Notes: generated by a model from the sequence alone, not told the origin. A stretch of 64,000 nucleotides of DNA from Pseudomonas pudica (GCF_015680405.1 NZ_JADLJS010000014.1:54063-118062); one strand, 5' to 3'; positions 8,607 to 17,456 are shown, counted from the first letter of the stretch. Made by a program: numbers and translations.

Positions 8607-10232
8607 CTATTTGTCCACGCTGACGCCGTAGAAGGAGTTCAGTCCGAATGGGCTGATCTTGAAGTCCTTCACCTTGGCGCTCATGGGCTGGTACACGGTG
8701 GAGTGGGCGATCGGGGTGATCGGCACCTGCTCCTTGAGGATGTGCTGCGCCTTTTGATACAGCTCGGTGCGCTTGGCCTGGTCGGAAGTGGCCTTGGCCT
8801 GCTTGATCAGGTCGTCGTAGGGCTTGTAGCACCACTTGGAGAAGTTGTTGCCGTTCATGGCATCGCAGCCGTACAGGGTGCCCAGCCAGTTGTCCGGGTC
8901 ACCGTTGTCACCGCTCCAGCCGATCAGCATGGCGCCCTGTTCGCCGCCTTTGGAGCGCTTGATGTACTCGCCCCATTCATAGCTGACGATCTTCGCCTTG
9001 ATGCCGACCTTGGCCCAGTCGGATTGCAGCATCTCGGCCATCAGCTTGGCATTGGGGTTGTACGGACGTTGCACGGGCATCGCCCACAAGGTGATTTCGG
9101 TGCCTTCCTTGATGCCGGCTTCCTTGAGCAGTTGCTTGGCTTTTTCAGGGTCGAATGGCGCGTCCTTGATGCTGTCGTCATAGGACCACTGAGTCGGGGG
9201 CATGGCGTTGACCGCCAGTTGGCCGGCGCCTTGGTAGACCGACTCGATGATCTTTTTCTTGTCCACGGCCATGTCCAGCGCCTCGCGGACTTTCAGCTGG
9301 GCCAGCGGGTTGGCCTCGTTGCTGCCCTTGACCTTGTCCATCACGTTGTAGGCGATGTAGCCGAGGTTGAAGCCGGCTTGCTGCGGCATCTGCAGCTTGG
9401 GGTCCTGTTTCAGCGGCTGGATGTCGGCGGGGCGAGGGAACAGAGTGACCTGGCACTCGTTCTTCTTCAGTTTCTGCATGCGCACCGACGCATCGGTGGT
9501 GATAGCGAAGATCAGGTTGTCGATCTTCACGTCATCGGGTTGCCAGTAGTCCTTGTTGCCCTTGAAGCGGATCTGCGCGTCCTTCTGGTACTTGCTGAAC
9601 ACGAACGGGCCAGTGCCGATCGGCTTCTGGTTGATGTCGGCGGCCTTGCCGTCCTTGAGCAACTGGTCGGCGTATTCGGCGGACTGGATCGAGGCGAAGC
9701 TCATGGCCAGGTTCTGGATGAATGCGGCGTCGACTTCGTTGAGGGTGAACTTGACAGTCTGTTCGTCGAGCTTCTCCAGTTTGGCGATGTTCTTGTCCAT
9801 GCCCATGTCGGTGAAGTACGGGAACTCGGTGGGGTAGGCCTTGCGGAACGGGTGGTCCTTGTCGAGCATGCGGTTGAAGGTGAACAGCACGTCGTCGGCG
9901 TTGAAGTTGCGGGTGGGCTTGAAGTAGTCGGTGGTGTGGAACTTGACCCCTTCGCGCAGGTGGAAGGTGTAGGTCTTTCCGTCGTCGGAGACTTCCCACT
10001 TGGTTGCCAGACCCGGGATGACGGCAGTACCGCCACGTTCAAACTGGGTCAGGCGGTTGAACACGGTCTCAGCCGAGGCGTCGAAGTCAGTCCCTGTGGT
10101 GTATTGCCCCGGGTCGAAGCCGGCCGGGCTGCCTTCGGAGCAGAACACCAGGTTGGACGCGGCGAGGGCCGACGGTGCGCCGGATAGCAAGCCTGCGCCT
10201 AGCAGGAACGGAATGACTGCGTGTTTGAGCAT
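8607..10232 (-). CDS. DppA-type periplasmic peptide-binding protein (third copy)
   Basis: Family-5 binding protein of 541 aa, and the first gene of the locus in transcriptional order. Signal peptide HAVIPFLLGAGLLSGAPSALA; mature N-terminus VFCSEGSPAGFDPGQYTTG; conserved NADDVLFTFNRMLDKDHPF and GDNGDPDNWLGTLYGCD. The ATG at 10232 has a GAGG site about 7 bases upstream. Because it heads the group and is preceded by a long promoter-bearing region, transcription of the dpp/opdP genes may begin here. Substrate set is probably di- or tripeptides; the sequence alone does not tell which. Confidence 0.9.
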   Translation of the reverse strand: MLKHAVIPFLLGAGLLSGAPSALAASNLVFCSEGSPAGFDPGQYTTGTDFDASAETVFNRLTQFERGGTAVIPGLATKWEVSDDGKTYTFHLREGVKFHTTDYFKPTRNFNADDVLFTFNRMLDKDHPFRKAYPTEFPYFTDMGMDKNIAKLEKLDEQTVKFTLNEVDAAFIQNLAMSFASIQSAEYADQLLKDGKAADINQKPIGTGPFVFSKYQKDAQIRFKGNKDYWQPDDVKIDNLIFAITTDASVRMQKLKKNECQVTLFPRPADIQPLKQDPKLQMPQQAGFNLGYIAYNVMDKVKGSNEANPLAQLKVREALDMAVDKKKIIESVYQGAGQLAVNAMPPTQWSYDDSIKDAPFDPEKAKQLLKEAGIKEGTEITLWAMPVQRPYNPNAKLMAEMLQSDWAKVGIKAKIVSYEWGEYIKRSKGGEQGAMLIGWSGDNGDPDNWLGTLYGCDAMNGNNFSKWCYKPYDDLIKQAKATSDQAKRTELYQKAQHILKEQVPITPIAHSTVYQPMSAKVKDFKISPFGLNSFYGVSVDK

Positions 10233-10520
10233 GGTGGCCTCATTGTTGTCATTTTTCGATTGAGGTGGCCTCGTGAGCCGACCTGCGGATACTTATGCAG
10301 GGGCTGTTCCCAATGCAATATGCCGAGGGATAGTTGACGCCAGAAAAGTGGTACGGTCGTACATGGATGTCGCATTGATATAACTTTCAGCGAAGTTAAA
10401 CGTTTGCGGGGGCAAAATGATGGCTTTTTGCGGGATGTTGCGGGGGCGGGATTAGTGTAGGAAGCACCTAATTGGTGCGTAGGAAATGTCTGAATCTGCG
10501 TTTTTTCGACTGACCTCATC
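10233..10520. promoter_or_regulatory. Putative control region upstream of the dpp/opdP locus
   Basis: Non-coding. It holds two short inverted repeats that could be operators: TAACTT-N6-AAGTTA at 10381-10398 and GCACC-N5-GGTGC at 10464-10478, plus GTAC-N4-GTAC at 10351-10362. No -35/-10 pair is clear enough to name. Role as promoter region is inferred from position only. Confidence 0.35.
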
Positions 10521-10597
10521 GCCGGCAAGCCAGCTCCCACAGGTACAACACAAGGGCTGAAACCTGTGGTGTATCTGTGGGCGCTGGCTTGCCGGCG
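10521..10597. repeat. REP pair, GCCGGCAAGCCAGC stem variant
   Basis: GCCGGCAAGCCAGCTCCCAC at 10521-10540 and an inverted, slightly diverged copy at about 10575-10597. It shares the CTCCCACAG tail with the other REPs but has a different stem. It lies immediately 3' of the SIMPL-protein gene. Confidence 0.85.
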
Positions 10598-10620
10598 GGC
10601 GCAATGCGACCCCGGCGAAC

Positions 10621-11337
10621 TCAAGGCATCTGCACTTCGATCAGGCCATCGGCATTCATGCTCACTTCACTGGTCCCGGCCTCGATGTCCGGCGCCGGTG
10701 CCGACTCATCAGCTCCCATGGCCTTCATCGCCATCGGCGCACTTCGCAGGTAAGGGCGTGGGTAACCGCTGCTGTTGAGGTTCAGGCTGACCACTTTATA
10801 GCCCTTGCCCCCCAGCGCCTCGGTAGCCAGCTGCGCACGCGCCTTGAAGGCATCCACCGCATCCTTGAGCAGTGCATCCTCGCTGGCCTTGCGCGTGGCC
10901 GGGGCGATGGAGAAGTCCATGCCACCCATTTTCAGCTCTTGCAGCAGGTCGGCGGTCAGCTGCGACAGGGCCGGGAAGTTGGCGCTTTCCAGGCGCAACT
11001 CGGCGCGCTCGCGCCAGCCGGTGATCTTCTGGCCCTTGCTGTCATATACCGGATAGCTGTTGCGGCTCCCCTGGCTGATCTTCACATCCTTGACCTGGCG
11101 CGACTGCTGTACTGCCTTGTTCATGGTTTCGGTGATCTGCTTGGCAAGCTTGCCCGGGTCGGTGTTCTGCGCTTCGCTGTACAGGGTAACGACCATCAGG
11201 TCACGCGCCACTTCCTTGCTGACCTCGGCACGCAGCGAGACCTGGTTGTAGCGCGGCTCATCGGCAGCCAGCGCCGGCAGACTGGCGAGCAGGCCGCAGG
11301 ACAGGATCAGGGCGGTGCCGCGACGTGGGATTTGCAT
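10621..11337 (-). CDS. SIMPL (DUF541) domain periplasmic protein
   Basis: 238 aa with an N-terminal signal peptide (ALILSCGLLASLPALAAD) and a single SIMPL/DUF541 domain over nearly all the mature protein; the pattern VSLRAEVSKEVARDLMVVTL followed by LNSSGYPRPYLRSAP is typical. The ATG at 11337 follows AAGGAG. Bacterial members are periplasmic and have been linked to oxidative-stress tolerance, but no reaction is established. The gene is divergent from roxS with about 200 bases between, so it could share a promoter region or be a RoxR target (inference from position). Confidence 0.8.
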   Translation of the reverse strand: MQIPRRGTALILSCGLLASLPALAADEPRYNQVSLRAEVSKEVARDLMVVTLYSEAQNTDPGKLAKQITETMNKAVQQSRQVKDVKISQGSRNSYPVYDSKGQKITGWRERAELRLESANFPALSQLTADLLQELKMGGMDFSIAPATRKASEDALLKDAVDAFKARAQLATEALGGKGYKVVSLNLNSSGYPRPYLRSAPMAMKAMGADESAPAPDIEAGTSEVSMNADGLIEVQMP

Positions 11338-11539
11338 GTGGTACTCCTTGGCAATATAAGGCGTGGGTTGTTGTCATCCATTCCACGCATGGCCCATCAG
11401 ACCGGCAACAGTGTAGTGGGTTCAAAAGTGCCATCATCAACCTGTGACAAAGTGTGGCGCTTTGCCGCATCGCTGCAGCGAGGCGCCCGGCTTCGGTATA
11501 CTCCAGCCGATTTTTCTGGAGCACTCATCAGGAGAGCTC

Positions 11540-12796
11540 ATGCTCGCCGCCGTACAACCGCTGTCCGCTACCCGCCAGAACCTCTGGCGCCTGACCGTCA
11601 TTCGGGTCCTGGTCCTGGCTGCCCAGGCCGGCTCCGTGGGCGTCGCCTACTGGACCGAACTGCTGCCCTTGCCCTGGTTGTCGCTGGCCGGCACCTTGGC
11701 CTTGTCTTCGCTGCTGTGCGCCTTCACGGCCCTGCGCCTGCGCCTTTCGTTGCCGGTCACCGAGCTGGAGTACGCCCTGCAACTGGCCTGCGACCTGCTG
11801 ATCCACAGTGCCTTGCTGTATTACTCCGGCGGCTCGACCAACCCGTTCGTGTCGTATTACCTGGTGCCACTGGCGATTGCCGCAGTCACCTTGCCGTGGC
11901 TGTATTCGCTGATCCTTTCCGGCATCGCACTGACCGCCTACAGTCTGCTTTTGGTGCAGTTCTACCCGCTTGAAGGCCTGCCGATGGCGCGGGACAAGAT
12001 GCAGGTGTACGGCATGTGGCTGAGCATTGCCCTGGCAGCGGCAGTGATTACCTTCTTTGCCGCGCGCATGGCCGAAGAGCTGCGCCGCCAGGAGCAGCTG
12101 CGTTCAGAGCGGCGTGAAGAAAGCCTGCGTGACGAGCAACTGCTGGCCGTGGCCACCCAGGCCGCCGGTGCCGCCCATGAACTGGGCACGCCGTTGGCGA
12201 CCATGAGCGTGCTGCTGAACGAGATGCGCCAGGACCACGCCGACCCGCTGCTGCAGGAGGACCTGCAGATCCTTCAGGACCAGGTGAAGCTGTGCAAGGA
12301 AACCCTGCAACAGCTGGTGCGCGCCGCCGAAGCCAACCGTCGCCTGGCCGTGGTGGAGCAGGACGTCACGGCCTGGCTGGACGAGGCGCTCAACCGTTGG
12401 CACCTGATGCGCCCGGAAGCCAGCTACCGCTTCCAGCGCCTGCGCGACGGCCAGGTGCCACGCCTGACCCCGCCGCCGGACCTGACCCAGGCCCTGTTGA
12501 ACCTGTTGAACAATGCCGCCGACGCCTGCCCCGATGACCTTGAAGTGCGCCTGGACTGGGACGCCCATGACATCGTCATCAGCATCCGCGACCATGGCCC
12601 CGGCGTGCCGCCGGCCATCGCCGAAGCCATCGGCAAACCCTTCATTACCACCAAAGGCAAAGGCTTCGGCCTGGGCCTTTTCTTGAGCAAGGCCAGCGTG
12701 ACCCGTGCGGGCGGTTCGGTGAAACTCTATAGTCATGAACAGGGTGGCACCCTGACCGAACTGCGCCTGCCTTATGGCAAGCGAGGAGATGAATGA
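11540..12796 (+). CDS. roxS: Redox-sensing histidine kinase RoxS (RegB/PrrB type)
   Basis: Membrane sensor kinase of 418 aa. Several hydrophobic segments occupy about residues 15-180, followed by a dimerisation helix with the H-box AAHELGTPLATM (phospho-His about residue 213) and a HATPase domain: N-box LLNLLNNAADAC, G1 DHGPGV, G2 GKGFGLGLFLSKA. The GTPLA variant of the H-box is typical of the RegB/PrrB/RoxS family, which senses respiratory or quinone redox state. Start chosen at 11540, after GGAGAG, rather than at 11444, since the 32 extra residues look unlike a protein N-terminus. Its stop overlaps the start of the cognate regulator. Confidence 0.9.
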   Translation: MLAAVQPLSATRQNLWRLTVIRVLVLAAQAGSVGVAYWTELLPLPWLSLAGTLALSSLLCAFTALRLRLSLPVTELEYALQLACDLLIHSALLYYSGGSTNPFVSYYLVPLAIAAVTLPWLYSLILSGIALTAYSLLLVQFYPLEGLPMARDKMQVYGMWLSIALAAAVITFFAARMAEELRRQEQLRSERREESLRDEQLLAVATQAAGAAHELGTPLATMSVLLNEMRQDHADPLLQEDLQILQDQVKLCKETLQQLVRAAEANRRLAVVEQDVTAWLDEALNRWHLMRPEASYRFQRLRDGQVPRLTPPPDLTQALLNLLNNAADACPDDLEVRLDWDAHDIVISIRDHGPGVPPAIAEAIGKPFITTKGKGFGLGLFLSKASVTRAGGSVKLYSHEQGGTLTELRLPYGKRGDE

Positions 12797-13356
12797 TGAG
12801 CGAAGAAAACCAGGTCGAAGGCGAAGAGCTGCCGCACCTGCTGCTGGTGGATGACGATGCCACCTTTACCCGGGTCATGGCCCGTGCCATGAGCCGCCGC
12901 GGTTTCCGCGTGAGCACCGCCAGCTCTGCCGAGGAAGGGTTGATCCTGGCCCAGCAGGACCTGCCGGACTACGCCACGCTGGACCTGAAGATGGACGGCG
13001 ACTCCGGGCTGGTGCTGCTGCCAAAGCTGCTGGAGCTGGACCCGGAGATGCGTGTGGTGATCCTGACCGGTTACTCGAGCATTGCCACCGCGGTGGAAGC
13101 GGTCAAGCGTGGTGCCTGCAACTACCTGTGCAAGCCGGCGGATGCCGATGATGTGCTGGCGGCGTTGCTGTCGGAGCACACCGACCTGGACACCTTGGTG
13201 CCGGAAAACCCGATGTCGGTCGACCGCCTGCAGTGGGAACACATCCAGCGTGTGCTGAACGAGCACGAAGGCAATATCTCGGCCACCGCGCGGGCGCTGG
13301 GCATGCACCGGCGGACCTTGCAGCGCAAACTGCAGAAGCGCCCGGTTCGGCGCTGA
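12793..13356 (+). CDS. roxR: Response regulator RoxR (RegA/PrrA type)
   Basis: 187 aa. Receiver domain with acidic pocket VDDD (residues 19-22) and phospho-acceptor D64 in TLDLKMDG, then a short linker and a C-terminal Fis-type helix-turn-helix (EGNISATARALGMHRRTLQR), the standard architecture of RegA/PrrA/ActR/RoxR. Two consecutive ATGs (12793, 12796) overlap the kinase stop codon, implying translational coupling. Family knowledge: RoxSR controls respiratory oxidases and redox-related genes in Pseudomonas. Confidence 0.92.
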   Translation: MMSEENQVEGEELPHLLLVDDDATFTRVMARAMSRRGFRVSTASSAEEGLILAQQDLPDYATLDLKMDGDSGLVLLPKLLELDPEMRVVILTGYSSIATAVEAVKRGACNYLCKPADADDVLAALLSEHTDLDTLVPENPMSVDRLQWEHIQRVLNEHEGNISATARALGMHRRTLQRKLQKRPVRR

Positions 13357-13370
13357 TTCCTGCTGGGCTT

Positions 13371-13474
13371 GTACCGGCCCTTTCGCGGGCTTGCCCGCTC
13401 CCACAGGTACTGCACAGGCCTTGCGGCTTGTGTAATACCTGTGGGAGCGGGCAAGCCCGCGAACAGGCCGGTAC
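13371..13474. repeat. REP pair forming a large inverted repeat
   Basis: 13374-13407 (CCGGCCCTTTCGCGGGCTTG then CCCGCTCCCACAGG) and its inverse at 13438-13471; the mirror extends to GTAC at both outer ends. Located just after roxR. Confidence 0.9.
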
Positions 13475-13574
13475 TGACAGAAATTTCTCTGTGATACCCC
13501 GCGATCCCCGCAAGTCCCGGCCGTTGGCGTATCATTAGCCCCCTAACGGCAACCCCCTCCAGGATCGCTTGCGC

Positions 13575-14516
13575 ATGCTCGCCCTTCTTATCCAGACACT
13601 GAACATCACGGCCCCGGTCTTCGCCATGCTGTTCATGGGCGTGCTGCTCAAACGTATCCGCCTGATCGACGACAATTTCAACCGCGTCGCCTCACAGTTG
13701 GTGTTCAACGTGTGCATGCCGGCGCTGCTGTTCCTCGGCATCTATCACGCCGACCTGGCCACGGCGGTCAAACCCGGCGTCCTTCTTTATTTCATCGTCG
13801 CCACCCTGGCCGGCTTCGCCATAGCCTGGGGCCTGGCCATCTGGCGCAGCCCGCTGGCCGACCGGGGCATCTATACCCAGGGTGCGTTCCGTGGCAACAA
13901 CGGCGTGATCGGCCTGGCCCTGGCCGCCAGTCTCTACGGCGACTACGGCATCTCCCTGGGTGCGGTGCTCGCCGGCCTGGTCATCCTCATGTACAACTCG
14001 CTGTCGGCAGTGGTGCTGGCGGTGTACAGCCCGGACCTGAAGTCCGACCCGTGGAGCATCTGCAAAAGCATCCTCAGCAACCCGCTGATCATCAGTGTGC
14101 TGGTGGCCACGCCCATGGCGTACGGCCAGGTGCCGCTGCCCAACTGGCTGCTCACCTCGGGCGACTACCTGGCGCAGATGACCCTGCCGCTGGCGCTGAT
14201 CTGCATCGGTGGCACGCTGTCGATGGCGGCGCTGCGCGACAGTGGCAGGCTGGCCATCGACGCCAGCCTGGTGAAGATGGTCTGGCTACCGCTGCTCGGT
14301 ACCCTCGGCGCCTGGCTATGCGGCTTCCGCGGCGCCGAGCTGGGCATCCTGTTCCTGTACATCGGCAGCCCGACCGCAGCGGCCAGCTACGTCATGGCGC
14401 GGGCGGCCAACGGCAACCATGAGCTGGCGGCGTCGATCATCGTGATTACCACGCTAATGGCGGCGATCACCACCAACATTGGTATTTTCATCTTGCAGTG
14501 GGGCGGATGGATCTAG
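13575..14516 (+). CDS. AEC-family (auxin efflux carrier-type) transporter
   Basis: Inner-membrane carrier of 313 aa with about ten hydrophobic helices. N-terminal TAPVFAMLFMGVLLKR and the conserved GAFRGNNGVIGLALA region in the middle are typical of the AEC/BASS-like permeases (YfdV type). A TTG at 13569 is also in frame, but the ATG at 13575 is better spaced from CAGGA at 13560-13564. Bacterial members carry organic acids or amino acids; the substrate cannot be told here. It stands alone between roxR and the amino-acid permease. Confidence 0.85.
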   Translation: MLALLIQTLNITAPVFAMLFMGVLLKRIRLIDDNFNRVASQLVFNVCMPALLFLGIYHADLATAVKPGVLLYFIVATLAGFAIAWGLAIWRSPLADRGIYTQGAFRGNNGVIGLALAASLYGDYGISLGAVLAGLVILMYNSLSAVVLAVYSPDLKSDPWSICKSILSNPLIISVLVATPMAYGQVPLPNWLLTSGDYLAQMTLPLALICIGGTLSMAALRDSGRLAIDASLVKMVWLPLLGTLGAWLCGFRGAELGILFLYIGSPTAAASYVMARAANGNHELAASIIVITTLMAAITTNIGIFILQWGGWI

Positions 14517-14572
14517 ATCCTTGACTGCAAACAACACAAAAAACACAGCCTCACTGAGCTAAAGGACACTTC

Positions 14573-15931
14573 ATGCAAGACCAGAGCACGCCCGAGCGGT
14601 TACAGCGCGGGCTGAAGAATCGCCATATCCAGCTGATCGCGCTGGGTGGGGCCATCGGTACCGGGTTGTTCCTGGGCATTGCCCAGACCATCCAGCTGGC
14701 CGGCCCCTCCGTCCTGCTGGGCTACGCCATTGCCGGCCTGATGGCCTTCCTGATCATGCGCCAGCTCGGTGAGATGGTGGTGGAAGAGCCGGTGGCCGGC
14801 AGCTTCAGCCACTTCGCCCACCAGTACTGGAGCGAGTTCGCCGGCTTCGTCTCGGGCTGGAACTACTGGGTGGTGTACGTACTGGTCGGCATGGCCGAGC
14901 TGACAGCGGTGGGTATCTACGTGCAGTACTGGTGGCCCGGATTCCCAACCTGGGCCACGGCGGCGATCTTCTTCGTGGTGATCAACCTGATCAACCTGAC
15001 CCAGGTGAAGGTCTACGGCGAGATGGAGTTCTGGTTCGCCCTAGTCAAGGTAGTGGCCATCGTCAGCATGATCGGCTTCGGCGCCTGGCTGCTGGCCAGC
15101 GGCCATGGCGGCCCGGACGCCAGCGTGGCAAACCTCTGGCAGTACGGTGGCTTCTTCCCCAACGGCGTCAGCGGCCTGGTGATGGCACTGGCAGTGATCA
15201 TGTTCTCGTTCGGTGGCCTGGAACTGGTGGGCATCACCGCCGCCGAGGCCGACAACCCGCGTCAGAGCATCCCCAAAGCCACCAACCAGGTGGTGTACCG
15301 CATCCTCATCTTCTACATCGGTGCCCTGGCGGTGCTGCTTTCGCTGTACCCGTGGCAGAAGGTGGTGCAGGGTGGCAGCCCGTTCGTGATGATCTTCCAC
15401 GAACTGGACAGTGACCTGGTGGCGACCATCCTCAATATCGTGGTGCTGACGGCCGCGCTGTCGGTATACAACAGCTGCGTGTACGCCAACAGCCGCATGC
15501 TGTTCGGCCTGGCCAGCCAGGGCGACGCACCGCGTCAGTTGCTGAAGGTGAGCCGTAGCGGCGTGCCGCTGACCGCGCTGGGTGTGTCGGCTTTCGCCAC
15601 CGGGCTGTGCGTGCTGATCAACTACCTGATGCCGGGTGAAGCCTTTGGTTTGCTGATGGCCCTGGCGGTGTCGGCGTTGGTGATCAACTGGGCGAGCATC
15701 AGCATCACCCACCTGAAGTTCCGCAAGGCCAAGCTGGCGGCCGGGATCACCCCGTTCTACAAGAGCTGGGGGCACCCGGTCACCAACTACCTGTGCCTGG
15801 CGTTCATCGTGCTGATCCTGGTGGTGATGTACCTGACCCCGCCGATTCGCATCTCGGTGATGCTGATTCCGGGGTGGATCCTGGTGCTGTGGGTGGCCTT
15901 CAAGATGAAGAAGGCTCGCCAGGCCAGGTAG
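14573..15931 (+). CDS. proY: APC-superfamily amino acid permease (AAT family, ProY-like)
   Basis: Proton-coupled amino acid permease of the inner membrane, 452 aa with about 12 helices. The N-terminal RGLKNRHIQLIALGGAIGTG and the following SFSHFAHQYWSEFAGFVSGW region are signatures of the AAT family (AroP, ProY, GabP). A strong site, AAAGGA, precedes the ATG. I favour ProY from resemblance of the N-terminal half and the gene's place in Pseudomonas genomes; substrate (proline versus another amino acid) is not proven by sequence. Confidence 0.75.
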   Translation: MQDQSTPERLQRGLKNRHIQLIALGGAIGTGLFLGIAQTIQLAGPSVLLGYAIAGLMAFLIMRQLGEMVVEEPVAGSFSHFAHQYWSEFAGFVSGWNYWVVYVLVGMAELTAVGIYVQYWWPGFPTWATAAIFFVVINLINLTQVKVYGEMEFWFALVKVVAIVSMIGFGAWLLASGHGGPDASVANLWQYGGFFPNGVSGLVMALAVIMFSFGGLELVGITAAEADNPRQSIPKATNQVVYRILIFYIGALAVLLSLYPWQKVVQGGSPFVMIFHELDSDLVATILNIVVLTAALSVYNSCVYANSRMLFGLASQGDAPRQLLKVSRSGVPLTALGVSAFATGLCVLINYLMPGEAFGLLMALAVSALVINWASISITHLKFRKAKLAAGITPFYKSWGHPVTNYLCLAFIVLILVVMYLTPPIRISVMLIPGWILVLWVAFKMKKARQAR

Positions 15932-15940
15932 GTAACACAG

Positions 15941-15980
15941 TACCGGCCTCTTCGCGGGCACGCCCGCTAAGAGGCCGGTA
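15941..15980. repeat. Compact REP-like palindrome between convergent genes
   Basis: TACCGGCCTCTT and AAGAGGCCGGTA are 12-bp perfect arms around a CGCGGGCACGCCCG core. It resembles the outer part of a REP folded onto itself, without the CTCCCACAGG tail. It lies between the permease and the convergent gene ending at 15989, where it could act as a bidirectional transcription barrier. Confidence 0.75.
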
Positions 15981-15988
15981 CAGGCTAC

Positions 15989-16360
15989 CTATTGATAACT
16001 GTCGATCACTTCCTGTGCCGCACGGAACGCATCAATCGCCGCCGGCACCCCCGCATACACCGCGCAATGCAGCAGCGCTTCGCGAATCTCCTCCACCGTA
16101 CAGCCATTGTTCAACGCACCGCGCACATGCCCCTTGAGCTCCTGCGGGCACTTGAGTGCGGTCAGCGTAGCCAGGGTAATCAGGCTGCGGGTTTTCAGCG
16201 GCAGGCCGTCGCGGGCCCACACGCTGCCCCAGGCATGTTCGTTGACGAAGTCCTGCAGCGGTTGGGTAAAGTCGGTGGCATTGCCCAAGGCGCGGTCGAC
16301 GAACGCATCGCCCATGACCTGGCGCCGAATCTGTTCGCCGGTTTTCTTGCTGTCAGCCAT
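15989..16360 (-). CDS. Carboxymuconolactone decarboxylase family protein (PcaC-like)
   Basis: 123 aa single-domain CMD protein. Visible family features: LPLKTRSLITLATLTAL, then HVRGALNNGCTVEEIREALLH and CAVYAGVPAA, matching gamma-carboxymuconolactone decarboxylase rather than the CxxC-bearing AhpD peroxidase branch. It sits 10 bases after the CaCA exchanger gene and is probably co-transcribed with it, away from any pca (protocatechuate) genes, so the physiological substrate may differ from that of true PcaC. No CxxC pair is present. Confidence 0.82.
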   Translation of the reverse strand: MADSKKTGEQIRRQVMGDAFVDRALGNATDFTQPLQDFVNEHAWGSVWARDGLPLKTRSLITLATLTALKCPQELKGHVRGALNNGCTVEEIREALLHCAVYAGVPAAIDAFRAAQEVIDSYQ

Positions 16361-16370
16361 GTTGTTTTCC

Positions 16371-17456
16371 TTAGTGTTGGCGGCGCCAGGCTCGTGCGGT
16401 GGTGTACAGCAACACCATGGCGAGCACCGGCAGTACGTAGAACAGCATCAACCGCTCCAGGCGGCCGGCCAGTGGCATGCCCATGGTGAACGCCGCCACG
16501 TGCAGCCCATAGGCCAGGTACAGGCAAAGGAACACCAGGCCTTCGGCGCGGGTGATGCGGTAACCGGAATAGAACACCGGCAGGCTCAGCGCAGCAACAC
16601 CCAGCATTACCGGCAGGTCGAAGGCCAAGGCGTTGGGCGAGATCGACAGCGGCTCGGGAGCGACCAGTGCGGTCAGGCCCAGCACCGCCAGCAGGTTCAA
16701 CAGGTTGCTGCCTATCACTGTTCCCACGGCGATTTCTCGTTCACCGCGCAGGGCGGCGATCAGCGCAGCAGCCAGTTCTGGCAGGGAAGTGCAGATGGCA
16801 ACGACGGTAAGGCCGATGATGCGCTCGGACAGCCCCAGGTCGGTGGCCACCTCCACGGCGGCTTCAAGCAACAAGTGACCCGCCAGGCTCAGCAGACCCA
16901 GGCCGGCCAGCACCTGCAGCAGCGTGCCTGACCAGAAGCGCCCGGTGCTGCTGGTGACAGTGGCCGGTGCGGGGTAGGTGCGGGCGTAGTGGCGCGACTG
17001 GTGCCAAAGCATTGCCAGGTAGCCGGCCAGGCCGATCAGCAGCAACACCCCTTCGGCCCGGCCCAGGTGGCCGTTGGCGGATAACGCGTAGACCAGGCCG
17101 CTGGCGACGATCATCAGTGGAATGTCCAGGCGCACCAGTTGCCGCGACACGCGCAGCGGGATGATCAGTGCGGCCAGGCCGAGGATGACCAGTACGTTGA
17201 AAATGTTGCTGCCGATAACGCTGCCCACCGCCACATCTGGCGCGCCCTGGTAGGCGGCCTGCAGGCTCACGGTCATCTGCGGGGCAGTGCTGCCGAAGGC
17301 CACCAGGCTCAGGCCGATGATCAGAGGGCGTACGTGCAGGCGCTGGGCCAGGCGCAGCGCTGCGCGTACCAGCAGTTCGGCGCCGCCGATCAGCAACAGC
17401 AGGGCGATGCCCAGTTGCAGGAGGCTGAAGGTGGGAAGGATAGCCAGGTCGAAAAT
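16371..17456 (-). CDS. CaCA-superfamily sodium/calcium exchanger-like protein
   Basis: Inner-membrane antiporter of 361 aa with two internally repeated halves. Alpha-1 region: GLSLVAFGSTAPQMTVS about residues 48-64, then VGSVIGSNIFNV; alpha-2: GLTVVAICTSLPELAAAL, then VGTVIGSNLLNLL. The usual GTSLPE glutamate of alpha-1 is Gln (Q60) here, while alpha-2 keeps Glu. Start: the first ATG/GTG/TTG in frame is a TTG at 17396 that would cut the first helix and has no binding site; ATT at 17456 has CAGGAG about 8 bases upstream and restores a full N-terminal helix. No other start lies between it and the in-frame rlpA stop. Follows rlpA by 18 bases. Confidence 0.8.
   Translation of the reverse strand: MFDLAILPTFSLLQLGIALLLLIGGAELLVRAALRLAQRLHVRPLIIGLSLVAFGSTAPQMTVSLQAAYQGAPDVAVGSVIGSNIFNVLVILGLAALIIPLRVSRQLVRLDIPLMIVASGLVYALSANGHLGRAEGVLLLIGLAGYLAMLWHQSRHYARTYPAPATVTSSTGRFWSGTLLQVLAGLGLLSLAGHLLLEAAVEVATDLGLSERIIGLTVVAICTSLPELAAALIAALRGEREIAVGTVIGSNLLNLLAVLGLTALVAPEPLSISPNALAFDLPVMLGVAALSLPVFYSGYRITRAEGLVFLCLYLAYGLHVAAFTMGMPLAGRLERLMLFYVLPVLAMVLLYTTARAWRRQH

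Noticed and set aside
13569..13574. TTG start for the AEC transporter
   Set aside because: ATG at 13575 is only two codons later and better spaced from CAGGA.
15989..16360. True PcaC of the protocatechuate pathway
   Set aside because: No pca genes nearby; linked to a CaCA exchanger and an RlpA-like lipoprotein, so only the domain family is named.
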